Positions 24,938-32,151 of a stretch of 64,000 nucleotides of DNA are shown one piece after another. The DNA comes from DAIODI01 sp046349255 (GTDB taxonomy: Bacteria; Pseudomonadota; Alphaproteobacteria; Rhizobiales; Aestuariivirgaceae), in contig JAXMCR010000005.1 of NCBI GenBank assembly GCA_046349255.1, positions 372,001 through 436,000 on the forward strand, in the 5' to 3' direction. The notes under the pieces are model-generated. The model saw only the letters and a list, made by a program, of their open reading frames with translations, searched no databases and was not told the origin of the DNA. Positions within the stretch are counted from its first letter, which is position 1, and every line of letters starts with the position of its first letter. Both the position numbers and the translations under genes were made by a program.

Positions 24938-25120
24938 TTAAGTAATCGCAGGATCCGCTCTCTTTACCGGAAAGAGTTCTGGGGTCACAGGTGTCAAATC
25001 AGTACACTTCGCGATTAAGAGGTCGGCGAGAATTGGATCTGTACAATACTCCTTCGCCGCTTCCTCACTTTCAAATATGCCCACCGTTTCGTAGTCCTTT
25101 GTCAGAAGCACATACACCAT
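24938..25120 (-). CDS. Small orphan protein, 60 residues
   Basis: Starts with an ideal RBS (AAGGAG, 8 nt before the ATG). Sequence MVYVLLTKDYETVGIFESEE continues AAKEYCTDPILADLLIAKCT. The beta-alpha pattern V-hydrophobic-V followed by SEEAAKEYC resembles small proteins that track amino-acid sequence like the DUF2188 group, but I cannot name a family. Two cysteines. A decayed second copy lies 1.4 kb to the left, so the gene has been duplicated within the island. No signal peptide. Confidence 0.65.
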   Translation of the reverse strand: MVYVLLTKDYETVGIFESEEAAKEYCTDPILADLLIAKCTDLTPVTPELFPVKRADPAIT

Positions 25121-25227
25121 TGTCGATCTCCTTCTGGAGAGGACTTTGGCAAATGATCATAAACAACCAGCCGCTCGAAACAGCCAAATTTTACGGTTCG
25201 GATGTTGGCATTGACGTGGTTGGAAGG

Positions 25228-25791
25228 TTATTGGGAATAGCCCCAAAGGTGGATCTGATCACCACGTAACCCTGAGGATTTTTTTCTGTTGCGAATAACC
25301 AGCCTATGCTCAGTGTAAGGCATCAACCGCCACAGCTTTCCGCAACGCGTTGCACCTCGCTCCTCAGCATCTCGCCACCGCGCTACGTCAAGATTCTGCA
25401 ACCTCTGCGGCTCTTCATTGAACCAATCTCCTTGCTCGCAGATCCAAATGGTCGTGCGGCTCGTGAATTTAAATTCACGATCTATTCTTCGGACGATCGG
25501 GAGAAGTTTTAGCAATGCAAAAGTATTAGCTGCCCGCCCCTTCGTTACGCCTTCATAAAATTGTGCACGATAACCGCCAGAACCGTTGTGGAACAGATCC
25601 ACCAGTATCGGATCCACGTGAAGTTCCAGAACACTGTCTATCCCATTAGAATCTGGAGCAGTCTTCGGGATCGCCGTTCGACAAATTTCCTGCACAATAT
25701 TTGGGAACTCCCAGGTCAAAAGACGTCTTTTGCGATCTTCATCTATTCCACTAACCTTCCAGGTCTTCTCACTTAAACGAGTTGATTGCAT
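25228..25791 (-). CDS. Hypothetical protein
   Basis: 187 residues, no family recognised. Mixed charged sequence with strand-like pieces (VLELHVDPILVDLFHNGSGG, YRAQFYEGVTKGRAANTFAL, RTTIWICEQGDWFNEEPQRL). No signal peptide or membrane helix. No clear RBS before the ATG at 25791, and the composition is low GC. It may be a real foreign gene or a fragment of a larger one. Confidence 0.4.
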   Translation of the reverse strand: MQSTRLSEKTWKVSGIDEDRKRRLLTWEFPNIVQEICRTAIPKTAPDSNGIDSVLELHVDPILVDLFHNGSGGYRAQFYEGVTKGRAANTFALLKLLPIVRRIDREFKFTSRTTIWICEQGDWFNEEPQRLQNLDVARWRDAEERGATRCGKLWRLMPYTEHRLVIRNRKKSSGLRGDQIHLWGYSQ

Positions 25792-26049
25792 TGGTTTATC
25801 TACTTTAGCGATGGTTGCCAGGCTCCATGGCGGCCGGTCAGCGGACTAGCGGTTAAGAGTTGGCACTCAATTTGCTGTCCTATCTGGACGCAAAATATTT
25901 ATCCAATTTCTACCTGTCGGATATGGACACCGAAAGGTGGAGATGAACAGGCTGCAAGCGTGCTGAGAGGCAAAAGCGTCAGCACGTCTGTTTGCGGCAA
26001 AAAGTTGAGTACCCAACTCTTCGTCAACCGACAGGGAGCACGAAAGCTC

Positions 26050-26535
26050 ATGACAAAAGTCAGAAAAAGTCTAAAGACCAGCATTCTGGCAGCAACGGCA
26101 GTTGTCGGCCTCGCTATGGTGGGTCCGCAAGCCCATGCTGCCACCTACAACGTCACGTTCAATGACTTCGGATCAAACGTTCTTGGGACAGGTCAATTTG
26201 ATGCTCCATCCGGAGGCGGTTCGATCTCGAACTTCGTCGCCAACATAGGAGCGATTACCTACAACATCCCACTGATAAACGGGAACTTCAACGGAGTTGA
26301 CGCGATCTCGCTGCAGGTTTCGGCAAGCCTTTCTCCACCCGCGATCATTGGACTGCTTGCAACCGGCCACGTGTGGGGAAGCCTTGCTACCTTGACCAGC
26401 CAGCTGGTCCAAAAAGGGACGTATTCCATCGCTGCGGTGCCAATTCCCGCAGCTTTGCCGCTGTTTACTGCAGGGCTGGCTGGCGTGGGTTACGTGAGCC
26501 GGAAAAAGAAGAAGCAGGTGAAGGAAGCCGCATAA
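26050..26535 (+). CDS. Exported protein with VPIPA-type C-terminal sorting signal
   Basis: 161 residues from the ATG at 26050 (GGGAG upstream); the long frame from 25786 is leader. Signal peptide, preceded by MTKVRKSLKTSILAATAVVG, with cleavage near AHA/AT. Short mature region YNVTFNDFGSNVLGTGQFDA ... FNGVDAISLQVSASLSP. C-terminus AVPIPAALPLFTAGLAGVGY then VSRKKKKQVKEAA, with a very basic tail. The only one of the four island copies on the plus strand. Strong terminator 24 nt after the stop. Confidence 0.82.
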   Translation: MTKVRKSLKTSILAATAVVGLAMVGPQAHAATYNVTFNDFGSNVLGTGQFDAPSGGGSISNFVANIGAITYNIPLINGNFNGVDAISLQVSASLSPPAIIGLLATGHVWGSLATLTSQLVQKGTYSIAAVPIPAALPLFTAGLAGVGYVSRKKKKQVKEAA

Positions 26536-26559
26536 TCGACTTTGCGCATCAGCCACGGG

Positions 26560-26585
26560 AGCCCCGGCCTCGGCTGGGGCTTTTC
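26560..26585 (+). terminator. Terminator of the 26050 gene
   Basis: Stem AGCCCC-g-GCC / GGC-t-GGGGCT with a 2-nt apical gap, followed by TTTTCC. Confidence 0.8.
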
Positions 26586-27373
26586 CTTTGTCGTCGTGCA
26601 AATCGGTCCGCCTCGCCGAGTATGCCAAGCAGCTTGGCTTACCAGGTTGGTCTAGTCGGGATGCCCTTTTCACGGCAATTGCGCAGCCAGTGTCTTGCTC
26701 CGCGAGGCGTTAGGTCGGGCGAGGACCTGACAGCCGCTGGCAGACGGCTCACGCATAACCATGGCGCTTTGCCGCCAGCATCCTTGGGCTGGGTGCATCT
26801 TTTGTCGCCGTTGTTGCCATGGCCAGCCATCGCCTCGCAAGACGACCGGCGCGGGGGTGTTTGCCGCCCGTTGATAATAAGGGTTGAGGGTCGCTTGGGG
26901 TAGCGGAAGCTTCCTGATCATCCTCCGCCTTCAGGATCGATCCCTGCTTCACATATGCAACGGAGGGCGGAAAATCGGCACGAAAGGCGACGAGATCATC
27001 AGGAGCCCGTCGCGCTTCCCCGCCGAAGATTGGAGCTAACTATCGGGGTACAAGTGTACCGGCCACACGATCTGTCTCTAAGTCTGTGAAGCCCCGACAG
27101 AGTGCGGGGCTTCTTCGTCGAATTTGGATGTCGGTCCTGGATTGACGACATTGGCGCGACAAGTCGAGCTAGTGTGTCCGCAGTCCACGCTGATCCGGTA
27201 GCGTAGCGCGCGATCCATTTCGTAAGACCCGGACATCCCAGACTTTGCGCTGCCGAACGGAGCCAAGCGCTTGTGTACAAGGTGTTCTACCAGCAACTTC
27301 GTCGTCCCATAGACGTCGACACCTACGTCCTAACGGTTCTGGACAAGCTTGCGCGCCAGGAGTCGCTCCGCTC
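26586..27373. other. Long stretch without a supported gene
   Basis: 788 bases of moderately GC-rich sequence. Frames on both strands (for example 26639-26921 minus and 27078-27296 minus) are short, overlap one another and lack RBS or family character. A plus-strand frame ending at 27377 (RRPIDVDTYVLTVLDKLARQ) looks protein-like but has no good start and may be a gene remnant. A perfect hairpin GAAGCCCCG / CGGGGCTTC at 27088-27113 resembles a terminator with no gene to end. Confidence 0.4.
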
Positions 27374-27619
27374 CTAACCCCGAGGTGGATAGGGATCGTG
27401 GCCGTAGGTCCACTCAGTATGAATATGGCCGTCGTTGCCTTGCACGATCACTTGAGCGTCGTGGCCAGCCTTGCCCTTCAGGTGGGCATGATCAACAGCC
27501 GAGCGGATGGCGTCCTGTTGGGTAAGAAAATGGGCGACGGTATTGCCGTCCCTCATGACATTCCACTGATCGCCAACCGGCAGCTTTCTGTGGGTCACGT
27601 AGACAATGATCCTCGCCAT
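27374..27619 (-). CDS. DUF2188 family small protein
   Basis: 81 residues. Pattern of the family: an N-terminal strand MARIIVYVTHRKLPVGDQWN with W near 19, TVAHFLTQQDAIRSAVDHAH (the T-x-x-x-A-x-x-x-A helix), then AQVIVQGNDGHIHTEWTYG, the G-x-D-G-x-I-x-x-E-x-x-Y-G end. Function of the family is unknown. GAGGAGAGACG precedes the ATG at 27619. It is followed on the same strand by noncoding DNA. Confidence 0.75.
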   Translation of the reverse strand: MARIIVYVTHRKLPVGDQWNVMRDGNTVAHFLTQQDAIRSAVDHAHLKGKAGHDAQVIVQGNDGHIHTEWTYGHDPYPPRG

Positions 27620-27687
27620 GGTTGTGCGCTCGTCTCTCCTCGAAATATGGTGGTCTGGCTCCGATCGAAATCGAAGCCAGTAGAGCG

Positions 27688-28341
27688 TTAGCTGATCTTT
27701 CGCCTTTTCGTGGCGAGCCCCAGGCCCGCCAATCCGGTCGCGAACAGGGGCAACCCGGCAGGCAGCGGAATCGATGACACCGTTTCGAGCGAATCGATCG
27801 TGCCGCCGATTGAGTTGTCGCTGTCCTTAAAGAAGATGAAGAAAGATCCAGAGTCGAAATTCGCGAGGCTTAGCGCTGTAGGCAATAACAAGGCATCGCT
27901 GAATACCGTATCGGTACTATCATCGACCCGAAAACCAAACGCATTCAGGTCGAAGACGCCGTCGAGCTGGGCGGGCGCGAAACCTCCAGCAACCGTCGAG
28001 ATCGCAGCAAAGCGATCATGATTCGGAACACCTGGATTGTTGTCGATTTGAATTTCGGACGCCCCGGTAGGATTGGACAGACTACTACCGAAGCCGCCGA
28101 TCGAGAAGCTGAACGCTGTTATCGCGTCAAAATACGCAAACTGTGAGTCGCTGCCTGCACGAGCAACCGCTGTCTCATCATATGTAAGAGAACCGGTAAG
28201 TGTGTCGCCATTTGATATGGACCCAGTACCCGATGTGACAGTGCCACTGAAGTTGATCGTTGTTGCATCCGCTGGAGCGACGAAGAAGCCAAATGCAAGG
28301 GTAGCAACGAAGCTTAGCCGGAATATCCCTGGAAGGCACAT
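27688..28341 (-). CDS. Exported protein with IPLPA-type C-terminal sorting signal
   Basis: 217 residues, with GGAGG six bases before the ATG at 28341. Signal peptide MCLPGIFRLSFVATLAFGFF, cleavage near ADA/TT. The mature part (TINFSGTVTSGTGSISNGDT, LTGSLTYDETA, AQLDGVFDLNAFGFRVDDST) matches the pattern of many PEP-CTERM proteins of unknown role, all-beta. C-terminus SSIPLPAGLPLFATGLAGLG then LATKRRKIS. Fourth sorting-signal protein of the island. Confidence 0.83.
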   Translation of the reverse strand: MCLPGIFRLSFVATLAFGFFVAPADATTINFSGTVTSGTGSISNGDTLTGSLTYDETAVARAGSDSQFAYFDAITAFSFSIGGFGSSLSNPTGASEIQIDNNPGVPNHDRFAAISTVAGGFAPAQLDGVFDLNAFGFRVDDSTDTVFSDALLLPTALSLANFDSGSFFIFFKDSDNSIGGTIDSLETVSSIPLPAGLPLFATGLAGLGLATKRRKIS

Positions 28342-28645
28342 TATGAACCTCCATTATTGGGTTTTTCTAAAGCCGCGACAAAATTATCCGCCTCGGCGCA
28401 ACATTCGTCAATAAAGAAGGTGAATAGTGCAAAACTCTATGTCTGTGCGCCTTCGAGAACGATCAGTTCGGCCTGATGCCTCTGTGCTGCGCCGTTCGCT
28501 CAAAAATGAAAGGCTAGCGCAGATGACGGCGGCACCGCGCGTTCAGGGTACCGCCGTCATGCCCACAGCATATCCCTTGGGAGAAACACCAGCGCGAGCT
28601 TTGCCAGTCTACAAGTTTGCCGGCGAGGCGAAAAGGGTAACGCGT
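28342..28645. other. Non-coding stretch with a hairpin
   Basis: 304 bases. Left part should hold the promoter of the 27688 gene. At 28523-28560 a 10-bp stem ATGACGGCGG / CCGCCGTCAT with an 18-nt loop could end the Gly/Ser-rich gene at 28646. Nothing else recognised. Confidence 0.4.
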
Positions 28646-28978
28646 CTACTGACAGGTTCCCTGCTGCTGGCAGTCACCCGACTTATTGTTGTTGTTCTCC
28701 GAGCCACCCAGGTTCGATCCGGGTGCTGCACAGGTGCTGCCCGTCGTTCCGTCGTCGCTCGGGGAACCGTGGCTGGTGCCGGCGGTCGAGCCACTGGGAT
28801 CCGGAGCGCCGTGGCTGTTGCCCGATCCACCGGTCCCCGCTGTACCACCACTGTTGCCGATACCAGCACCACTGTCGCCTGATCCACCGGTTCCACCACC
28901 GGAACCTCCCGATCCACCAGAACCACTGTCAGCAAGTGCAGGCACGGCAAGCGCCGCCAAGGCAAGTATCACTATCAT
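28646..28978 (-). CDS. Small secreted Gly/Ser-rich low-complexity protein
   Basis: 110 residues from the ATG at 28978. Short signal peptide MIVILALAALAVPALA, cleaved before DSGSGG. The rest is Gly/Ser/Asn/Thr-rich (GSGGSGGGTGGSGDSG, GTAGTGGSGNSHGAPDPSG) and ends with NNNNKSGDCQQQGTCQ, with two cysteines, plus one in STCAAPGS. No fold expected. Similar tiny proteins are common in rhizobial genomes without known function. Weak RBS, so the call is moderate. Confidence 0.5.
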   Translation of the reverse strand: MIVILALAALAVPALADSGSGGSGGSGGGTGGSGDSGAGIGNSGGTAGTGGSGNSHGAPDPSGSTAGTSHGSPSDDGTTGSTCAAPGSNLGGSENNNNKSGDCQQQGTCQ

Positions 28979-29195
28979 TGGCGTTTCATATCTTCGGGAG
29001 TGGGAGCGAAGGGCCCGGCCATCAAATGGTCGCCCAGGGGGCAATGCCTCAAGGATAGATCAACTGCGGCACGATGATCGTAAACCTGCCAGGTTTAGTG
29101 GCTTATCCTGCGGCAGTGACGAACTCGGCGGCGGCTGCAAGGGCTGCCACGAGAAGTTCCGCCGTCCCAAGGACTGAACAGGGAACTCTCAGATC

Positions 29196-30128
29196 ATGCG
29201 TATACGGAAGATCGCGGGCGCGGCAGCGCTCCTCGGCACCGCAGCGTTCGCGCTCTTCTACGTCCTGACGATGCCGCGGCCCATCTCGGCCGCGGCGATC
29301 CCGGCCCACACGGCCGACCTTAAGAACGGCCAGGTCCTCTACAACGCCGGCGGCTGCATCTCCTGCCACAAGCCGCCGGAGAATTCGGGTCTCGACGCGT
29401 CGCTGCCCTCGGGCGGCTCGCCGCTCGTGACACCGGCGGGCACGTTCTATCCCCCCAACATCACGCCCGACAAGGCGACCGGCATCGGATCGTGGACGGA
29501 CGCCGACTTCGTCAACGCGATGCAGCGCGGGATCTCGCCCGAGGGCGAGCACCACATCCCGGCCTTTCCGTATACGTCCTACGCCCACATGACGACGGCC
29601 GACATTCTCGACATCAAGGCGTACCTGTTCTCGCTGCCGGCGGTGCAGCATGAGAACAAGCCGCCGGAGATGCCGCTCGGCCCGCTCGGCGAATGGGTCG
29701 GCCGCAGGCTGATGGGGCTCTGGCAGCTCGCCGGTCTCAATCCGCGCGTGTTCACGCCGGACGCCCAGCAGAGCGCCGAATGGAACCGAGGCGCCTACCT
29801 CGTCGCGGGGCCCGGCCACTGCGCGGAATGCCATACGCCGCGCACGGCCATCATGACCTCGGACATGTCGCGGTGGCTCGAGGGCGGGCCGCACCCGGAA
29901 GGCAAGGGCAAGGTGCCGAGCCTCGTCGATCTCATGGGGCGCAACCGCTACAAGGACGTGAACGACCTGAAGCTCGCGCTGCAGAACGGCGAGGCGCTGG
30001 GCTACGAGAAGCTCTCCTCCGGCGGCATGGGCGCGGTGCAGTCGAACCTGGCCAAGCTGCCCGATTCCGACGTGCAGGCGATCGCCACCTACCTCATGAG
30101 CCTGAAGGCGCCGAAGCCGCCGGTGTGA
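29196..30128 (+). CDS. Dihaem cytochrome c
   Basis: 310 residues. An N-terminal signal-anchor (IRKIAGAAALLGTAAFALFY) without a clear cleavage site places two cytochrome c domains in the periplasm. Haem motifs CISCH at residues 54-58 and CAECH at 209-213; distal methionine candidates include the Met of SSGGMGAVQSN. ITPDKATGIGSWTDADFVNA is the usual sequence of the cytochrome subunit of membrane alcohol/aldehyde or gluconate dehydrogenases. The dehydrogenase partner is not adjacent. GC rises sharply from this gene on. Confidence 0.9.
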   Translation: MRIRKIAGAAALLGTAAFALFYVLTMPRPISAAAIPAHTADLKNGQVLYNAGGCISCHKPPENSGLDASLPSGGSPLVTPAGTFYPPNITPDKATGIGSWTDADFVNAMQRGISPEGEHHIPAFPYTSYAHMTTADILDIKAYLFSLPAVQHENKPPEMPLGPLGEWVGRRLMGLWQLAGLNPRVFTPDAQQSAEWNRGAYLVAGPGHCAECHTPRTAIMTSDMSRWLEGGPHPEGKGKVPSLVDLMGRNRYKDVNDLKLALQNGEALGYEKLSSGGMGAVQSNLAKLPDSDVQAIATYLMSLKAPKPPV

Positions 30129-30171
30129 TCCGGCGGCTCCGTCGTTCCCGGTCGCGGGTCGTCCGTCGTCG

Positions 30172-30348
30172 CTACTTCTTCTTCGGTCCGATCTTCGAGA
30201 GGTCGAGCGTGATGGTCATCGCGCCGATCGCCTACTCGTTGTCGACGAGCGTCGTGGAGATCTGCACGCTCTTCACGCCGTCGTATTCCTCGGGCTCGTC
30301 GGTGAACGTGACCCACGGACCGGTGCCCGTGCACCATGGCGCCTGCAT
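30172..30348 (-). pseudogene. Remnant of an unidentified gene with in-frame stop
   Basis: A 59-codon minus-strand frame, MQAPWCTGTGPWVTFTDEPE then EYDGVKSVQISTTLVDNE, is broken by TAG at 30232-30234, after which AIGAMTITLDLSKIGPKKK continues to a second stop. The open sequence on both sides and its coding-like composition suggest the 3' end of a lost gene. Family not recognised. It converges on the cytochrome gene. Confidence 0.45.
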
Positions 30349-30411
30349 GTTGCAGACGGTTCACCTGTCCGGTATTTTGTTACCACATCAGTTCGCATTG
30401 GATTTTGACCC

Positions 30412-30648
30412 ATGGGACACGCCCGGCACATCGAAGAACGCAACTTGACCGGCGCCGAGCTTCGCGCCGCCCGCCACCTGCTCCAGATCACGCAGGAAGA
30501 CCTGGCTCGACTCCTGCGTATAGGCCCGAACGGCGCACGAACGATCAGGCGGTACGAGAACTTCTATCAGCCCGTGCCTGGGCCGGTGTCGGTATGCGTG
30601 GAGATGCTGATCGACGAGCGGAGGGAGGTGCTGTCCGAATGGGAGTAA
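30412..30648 (+). CDS. Small helix-turn-helix (Xre-like) DNA-binding protein
   Basis: 78 residues, nearly all one HTH domain: TGAELRAARHLLQITQEDLA followed by RLLRIGPNGARTIRRYEN, i.e. helix 2-turn-helix 3 of the Cro/C1 type. Then PGPVSVCVEMLIDER, as in short phage- or island-borne regulators. Poor RBS. No antitoxin partner or toxin gene is evident on either side; its target is unknown. Confidence 0.7.
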   Translation: MGHARHIEERNLTGAELRAARHLLQITQEDLARLLRIGPNGARTIRRYENFYQPVPGPVSVCVEMLIDERREVLSEWE

Positions 30649-30650
30649 AC

Positions 30651-30965
30651 CTAACCTCCGCAGCAGCGCGAGCGGTTTAGGCGTTGAATCTTGAGCCGAG
30701 TTTGTACGTGGACCTCGCGGCAAAGTTGGGCATATGCGACAATGCCGTCGCCGGCCGCGTCGTCAAACGCAGCCTGGCGTTCGGCGGTGCTTGAAAATGC
30801 CGCCCCGGGGCATTCCTGGACATTAACCTTTGGCTCAGAGGATCGGCGATGCGCCTCCTGCAGGATCTGCGTCCACTCGGACACCGTCGGCGCAAGCGGC
30901 AGCGTTTGTGGATTGGCGAAATCGAGCGCCGCCACCGCATTCGCACTGACGAGCAGCGTTGCCAT
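30651..30965 (-). CDS. Hypothetical exported protein
   Basis: 104 residues from the ATG at 30965. A short hydrophobic N-terminus (MATLLVSANAVAALDF) resembles a signal peptide but lacks basic residues unless translation starts upstream. Then PTVSEWTQILQEAHRRSSEP, VQECPGAAFSSTAERQAAFD, YAQLCREVHVQTRL and a Cys-rich end (RSRCCGG). Convergent with the HTH gene (2-nt gap). No family recognised. Confidence 0.4.
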   Translation of the reverse strand: MATLLVSANAVAALDFANPQTLPLAPTVSEWTQILQEAHRRSSEPKVNVQECPGAAFSSTAERQAAFDDAAGDGIVAYAQLCREVHVQTRLKIQRLNRSRCCGG

Positions 30966-30979
30966 CAACAGGATGGGGC

Positions 30980-31005
30980 GTCCCGGAAGGCGCGCCCTCC
31001 GGGAC
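30980..31005 (-). terminator. Hairpin after the solute-binding protein gene
   Basis: Stem GTCCCGGA / TCCGGGAC extended by inner GC pairs, 38 nt after the stop of the gene at 31043. It lacks a T-run, so it may act as an mRNA-protecting end or weak terminator. Confidence 0.55.
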
Positions 31006-31042
31006 GAGGGTATTGGTCGATGGTGGAGCAGTGAAGGTAGCC

Positions 31043-32122
31043 TCAGCCGCCCGCTTTGATCTTCTGCCACATCTCCACGATCTTTTGACGCTTCTCCGGC
31101 GGGACTGCCTCAAAGAAGTGCCCTGTCTTGAGGAATGCAGCCACGTCATCGAAGCCGAGCGCTTTCACTGACTCCGGCGAGGCCGCCTTGAAACTCTCAG
31201 CGTTCGAATGGCCGTAGCCGAAGTCCTGGATCAACACTTTGCCCGACTGCGCGTCGAGCATCGCGTCGATGAAGTCGTAGACAGCCGCTTCGTCGGCACC
31301 GCCGTTCTTGCCGCGCACGAGCCCGCAAACCCACGTCATGATGCCTTCCTTGGGCTGCATGTATTTCACGTCGACGTTCTGCTTCTTGAGGTTGTTGACG
31401 GATGACATCCAGCCCCATGCCGCGACCACCTCGCCGGAGGCGAGCGCCTGCTCGAGCTGCGCCTGGTCGCTCCAGTAGAAGCGCACGTTTGCGTGCAGCT
31501 TACGCAGCTCCTCATCGGCCTTCTTCATCTCCTCATCATTCAGGTCCATCACTTTCTCGGCGCCGACCAAGAGGCCAGCGATGGCAGCGACGTTGTCAGG
31601 CGCGTCGAGGAAAGAGATCTTCCCCTTGAACTTCGGGTCGGTGAGGATGTGCCAGCTTTGCTCGGTCACGTTCGCAAGGTCCGGCCGGTAGATGACCGAC
31701 GACGTGCCCCAGTCGAACGGCACGATCCAGAACTTGCCGTCCTCCGCTTGGATGTTACCCACCTCCTTCAGCGTTGGGAACACGGTTGCCCAATTCTTGA
31801 GCTTCGACACGTCGATCGGCTGGATCACGCCGGCGTCCCGAAAGCGACCGACGGTGTTGTAGCAGGGGTGGATGAGGTCGGGCGAATAGCCGCCACGCAC
31901 CTTGTTCAGCGCCTCCTCCTCATCGGAGAAGAACGACGCGTCCGGTTCCTTGCCGTACTTGTCGGTATACGCCTGGTGCAGGTTCTTCGCCTCGTAACCC
32001 GACCAGGTGAAGTAGGTGAGGTTCTTGGCCTGTGCGAACGATATCCGGGCGAAGCCGCTGGTTGTCGCCACCCCTATCCCGAGGCCGGCGGCGACCTGCA
32101 GCAGTTCTCTACGTGTGGTCAT
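31043..32122 (-). CDS. ABC transporter solute-binding protein, PotD/spermidine-putrescine type
   Basis: 359 residues from the ATG at 32122 (AGGAGG upstream). The N-terminus TTRRELLQVAAGLGIGVATT has a twin-arginine-like start, so export by Tat is likely. The mature protein is of the polyamine-binding group: LTYFTWSGYEAKNLHQAYTD, FFSDEEEALNKVRGGYSPDL, PFDWGTSSVIYRPDL, ASGEVVAAWGWMSSVN. It captures a small cation (polyamine, betaine or similar) in the periplasm. Last gene of the potB-potC-potA-M24-SBP operon, 29 nt after the M24 gene. Confidence 0.92.
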   Translation of the reverse strand: MTTRRELLQVAAGLGIGVATTSGFARISFAQAKNLTYFTWSGYEAKNLHQAYTDKYGKEPDASFFSDEEEALNKVRGGYSPDLIHPCYNTVGRFRDAGVIQPIDVSKLKNWATVFPTLKEVGNIQAEDGKFWIVPFDWGTSSVIYRPDLANVTEQSWHILTDPKFKGKISFLDAPDNVAAIAGLLVGAEKVMDLNDEEMKKADEELRKLHANVRFYWSDQAQLEQALASGEVVAAWGWMSSVNNLKKQNVDVKYMQPKEGIMTWVCGLVRGKNGGADEAAVYDFIDAMLDAQSGKVLIQDFGYGHSNAESFKAASPESVKALGFDDVAAFLKTGHFFEAVPPEKRQKIVEMWQKIKAGG

Positions 32123-32151
32123 GTGCGTGTTTCCTCCTGCGTTCCGGCCGC

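Noticed and set aside
26639..26952. Three overlapping minus-strand frames of 60-85 codons
   Set aside because: None has an RBS with a start and none resembles a known family; they overlap each other in different frames.
27078..27377. Opposed short frames around 27.1-27.4 kb, including a protein-like plus-strand C-terminus
   Set aside because: The plus frame has no credible start and I could not name a family; kept only as a remark in the non-coding entry.
28700..28930. Repetitive GGTTCC/ACCACC-like sequence that could be taken for a tandem-repeat or CRISPR array
   Set aside because: It is the coding sequence of a Gly/Ser-rich low-complexity protein; units are irregular and no spacers exist.
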